Below, piece by piece: positions 60,939 to 64,000 of a DNA stretch of 64,000 nt. Numbering within the stretch: the stretch's first letter is position 1; each line of letters begins with the position of its first letter. The notes under the pieces were generated by a model that was not told the DNA's origin, searched no databases, and saw only the letters and a list, made by a program, of their open reading frames with translations. The position numbers and the translations under genes were made by a program. The stretch comes from Lepidodermella squamata (Eukaryota > Gastrotricha). The stretch is taken from NCBI GenBank assembly GCA_047495785.1, contig JBLDXI010000026.1, positions 744,001 through 808,000 of the forward strand. The letters are read 5' to 3'.

Positions 60939-60995
60939 AATAATTAATTTAATTTTAAATTTATTTTTAGAAATAATTTTAAAATAAATTAACCG

Positions 60996-61360
60996 ATGGA
61001 TTTGATCAAATATTTTTGTTTTGCTATCCTCGCCTCGGCAATGGTCTTCGACTCGTCGGCGCACATTCCAACTTTTGTGTGAGAAATTTTGAAAAATTCG
61101 GGAAATCTGAAAAATGATATAATCATTATAGAAAAAGGCGTTATATTACTCAAGCTGTAATGTATCCGTGGCGAGGCGGCGGTGATCAACCCGAGTCGTC
61201 GAAATTTCAGGCTAATTTAAGCCAGCTGGTGATGAAAAATAAAGGAGCTTCTTTGGTACAAGGCCGCCTACGCGTCGGTTCGCCTAGCACCTTCCAACAA
61301 TCTATCGTTTTAGCGAAAAAGCGGCCGATGAAAAAAAATATAATTAATCATCATAGTTGA
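60996..61360 (+). CDS. Secreted peptide, family 2 member SP15
   Basis: Exons 60996-61078 and 61132-61360, phase-2 intron, 103 aa. Signal peptide about residues 1-21. Exon 2 opens at a dibasic site, KRRYITQAVMYPW, shared with SP17. It lies 57 bp downstream of SP14, as SP17 does of SP16, so the pair moved as a unit. The short spacing could allow a joint transcript. Function unknown. Confidence 0.75.
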
Positions 61361-61508
61361 CCTGTCTAAAATCTTATGTTTGATGATCTGTAAAAAAGTA
61401 AAAAAACGCACGGACCTATAAACAACTCTTTTTTTATCGATTAAAATCACATAGCGAGGAAAATTTCCAGGTCACATCATCATCATGATAATTTAATCGC
61501 AAAAAATA

Positions 61509-61540
61509 CGGTGCACTATTAGTGTCATTCGCCTATAAAA
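61509..61540 (+). promoter_or_regulatory. SP16 core promoter
   Basis: GGTGCACTATTAGTGTCATT and TATAAAA at 61534-61540, 89 bp before the start codon, with the layout of the SP12 and SP13 promoters. Confidence 0.68.
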
Positions 61541-61622
61541 ACGCCATAGCTTCAAGCTGACAGCTGACCGGCGACAAACATCATTTCGTTTTTCAGTTTT
61601 TTCAATATAAATCAAAGTTAAA

Positions 61623-62129
61623 ATGCTGGCATTTATTTTAATTCTTGCTTTAGCCGAGCAAAGCGCCGGCTTTTTGAAGACAGCCGGTCTTGGCAATATA
61701 TTTAGGCCGAATAACTATGCATATTCAAATTACGGCATCGTGAAACCGGGCGAAAATAATTTCCATCATAGTTATAACGATTTCAGCGCTGATTATTCGG
61801 CCGAAAGTTTAGCCTTGGAGTAAGTGATTTTTCTCAACATTTTTGAAATGAATAGCATTTGAATTTTAAGGAAGAGGAAATACCGGGCGGTTCCACATCG
61901 CTGGTCGAGCGATCAAGCCGTGGATCTGTCGAGTCTAGCCAAAACCGGCGATGCTAGCCAATTCGTGCAATCGATCAGTGGAGGCAAGCCTCGGAAAATC
62001 GCTGTAAAGCTGAACTTACTTCGGCCGAACAACTCGGCTGAAAATGTAGCCAAGACAGGGCTCAAAAGTAAAGCAGCTCTTCTTCGGGCGTTTGAATTGC
62101 TTAAAATTAAACAGCTGCAAAAAATATAA
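61623..62129 (+). CDS. Secreted peptide, family 1 member SP16
   Basis: Exons 61623-61819 and 61871-62129, phase-2 intron, 151 aa. Signal peptide about residues 1-17 (MLAFILILALAEQSAG). Exon 1 carries IFRPNNY and NYGIVKPGEN as in SP14; exon 2 carries KRKYRAVPHRWSSDQAVDL and LNLLRPNNSAEN as in SP12. It thus links the two subgroups. Function unknown. Confidence 0.8.
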
Positions 62130-62192
62130 TAAAGTAACAGTTTTGCTAAAAATTAAAAATTCGATTTATAATTTTGTAGATATATTTAAAAA

Positions 62193-62591
62193 ATGAAAAT
62201 TCATACGATTTGTTTGCTTTTCTTGATCGCCTCGTCAACACTTTGCGAGCCGTCGCATCAAATCGAGTAAGTTTTTTCTGTAAACAAACCTATACATGAT
62301 AATTTTTTATAATTTTTCAGGAAAAGGAGGTATATAACGCAAGTTGTGATGTATCCTTGGTGGCGCAATCGGGCGAAATTCACAAAATTTCTGGAAAATT
62401 CTAACAATTCGACTATCACTACTAATGGTACTATCAACGATCAGCCGATCGCAGTTTTTCAAGATCCTAAGCCAGTTCCGGGAGCTATCATTGGCAGGAA
62501 CAGGCTTCTGAGTAATGACATCGTCAAATTAAAGATTCAGCACAAATTGAAATTAGACAGGCAGCAGGACATTTTAAACCGAAAACTTTGA
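62193..62591 (+). CDS. Secreted peptide, family 2 member SP17
   Basis: Exons 62193-62266 and 62321-62591, phase-2 intron, 114 aa. Signal peptide about residues 1-19 (MKIHTICLLFLIASSTLC). Exon 2 opens EKRRYITQVVMYPWW, paralogous to SP15, then diverges. It starts 63 bp after the SP16 stop codon. No cysteine after the leader. Function unknown. Confidence 0.76.
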
Positions 62592-64000
62592 TTTCAATAA
62601 AGCTATTCGCTATATTAGAAATAAAGCTCAACCGGTTGAATGTTCATTTTCCAGAGAACGCCTCAATTCAGCTGAGATAGAGTCAACTGAAAGTGTTGAT
62701 TTTTAGCCGAATCTGAAGCGTGCCCCATGACCCATGAGTTGCGCAACCTTTTTACATCACAGATTTTAGTCGGATGAAGGTTTGAAACCTGATTGATAGG
62801 CGCAAAATTGTTTTTTTCTCTCACGATTACACTTTTCAACAGATGCATTCGTTCCCAAACCTTCTGACTTGTATGACACAGTAGTGTCCTATTATAATCA
62901 TGCCGCGTAAGACACCGTACTAAAATTCAGTTGGGGATGTTGAGCAAAAATTAGATGCTTCCAATTAAGAGTGATCTATAGCTCGACTATGGTCCAAAAA
63001 TGCCTTGTATCTTAATATTCTGGATCTCTATTAGTCTGGAGTCTGAATCCTGTCATCTGATTCCCATAGGACACAAGTTGAAATTTCACATAGTACGCGC
63101 TGTTCTGAAAATATGAGCTAATTAAAAAATTATGGATTTTCCAGTCCTCCGATTTTTTTTCGAGTCGCAAAAGTGTCTGCCACTGGAAAAAAAATAAAAA
63201 AAATGTACGTGAATTTGAAAATAATCATGCTTTCTTCTATTTTTCGCTTAGCAGTGGTTTTGCTTTGTTGTTGGATGAGGTAGGATGAGATAGGAGATAG
63301 TTAATTAATGCGCGGTAAAAAAATTTTAATCCTTAAAGCCTAAAAAGTCTTCGACGCTGTTCTAGGGGAAATGTCTTTTTTATTCCTCAAAATTTTTCAA
63401 CGGTTTTAATAAGTTGTGTATACCTCTGAGCGTGGTCCGGCGAGTGGGGAAAAATCGGGGGATTTTCTCCGTCCGCACTTTTCGCCATTCATTTTTCTAA
63501 AATTTAGTCTTCATCCATCTTCCGCGATTTCACCTAATACCGAGTATATTTAAAATTTACCGGATTATTACCCATGTGGTAACTGGTTCGGTAATTTTTG
63601 ATATTATCCCCTTTTAACCCAAATTTTTTCATATATTTCATTCTTTCACTTTGCATCTACATGATTATCATTTTCATGGTATTCAACATGTTACCGCGGC
63701 GATCAAATTTTGCCACTCATCCCGTTTCTTTTTTCGCTTATAACTTTGCGTAGGATCGACGCATTGTTTCTTGAAATAAACTCGATTATTGATTTTGCTC
63801 AAGTAAAAGTTATTTTTCAAAAGTGCCGGATTTGGCTTGATGAAAGTACCTATTAGCCTTTGGGCCATGTGACGTAGATCTGCGTAAAGTTTCCCAAAGG
63901 TGACTCGAGAAACTCGAAAAATCCTGATATTAGTGCCAAAAAGTAATGCTTTTGACGCCTACGTTAATACGTACTAGTAAATAATTGCATAATTTAAATG
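62592..64000. other. Intergenic with one weak exon candidate
   Basis: No clear gene. Around 63540-63610 the words ACCGG and GGTAACTGGTTCGGT resemble blocks near 17090 and 20570, a likely dispersed repeat. Confidence 0.45.
63695..63868 (-). CDS. Possible first exon, unknown protein
   Basis: 58 codons from an ATG to a good donor (GCCGCG then gtaaca). The end is basic (YKRKKKRDEWQNLI). No second exon was found. Weak. Confidence 0.25.

Noticed and set aside
1-64000. CRISPR array, operon or prokaryotic gene layout
   Set aside because: No regularly spaced direct repeats; genes are intron-rich and animal-type.

Overview
This is eukaryotic, animal-type DNA. Genes are split by many short introns of about 45-70 nt with GT-AG ends, the standard code reads through every gene, and intergenic DNA is AT-rich. 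The content points to a nematode or another fast-evolving ecdysozoan: clustered divergent nuclear hormone receptors, C-type lectin, cyclic-nucleotide-gated channels, a MADF/BESS protein, and many small secreted peptides. The exact phylum cannot be fixed from the sequence alone.

Layout. 0.8-4.0 kb: nuclear receptor NHR-a (+) with a dead LINE lying antisense in one intron; a MADF/BESS gene (-) ends 46 bp from it. 5.6-11.1 kb: two tandem CNG-channel paralogs (-). 11.9-13.2 kb: NHR-b (-). 14.4-18.7 kb: secreted protein with Cys-rich modules and two C-type-lectin-like domains (-), carrying a foldback element in an intron. 19.6-21.7 kb: class A GPCR (+), whose stop codon interlocks with that of convergent NHR-c (21.7-25.4 kb, -). 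26.9-35.5 kb: small secreted-peptide genes and a 1.56-kb TIR element. 36.6-37.0 kb: near-perfect foldback transposon with an 8-bp target duplication. 41.2-43.6 kb: NHR-d (+). 44.4-49.1 kb: more secreted peptides. 49.9-53.0 kb: GABA-B-like class C receptor (-) with one in-frame TAA between its ligand-binding domain and its 7TM domain. 54.1-62.6 kb: tandem array of two interleaved secreted-peptide families (+), interrupted by NHR-e (55.2-56.5 kb, -).

Two themes stand out. First, all five nuclear receptors share an unusual DNA-binding domain: 14 rather than 13 residues between the first two cysteine pairs, a C-x-A-C-x-K-F-F P-box, and an intron inside the first CxxC in four of five. Their ligand-binding-domain exons keep fixed sizes. 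Second, every multi-exon small secreted-peptide gene has the same plan: a signal-peptide exon, a phase-2 intron, then a basic exon that usually opens on or near a dibasic site. I count 12 of 12 genes. This superfamily is the best candidate for an undescribed system here.

Exon coordinates were worked out by hand. In the multi-exon genes the phases add up to a complete reading frame, except where the entry says otherwise. No database search was possible.
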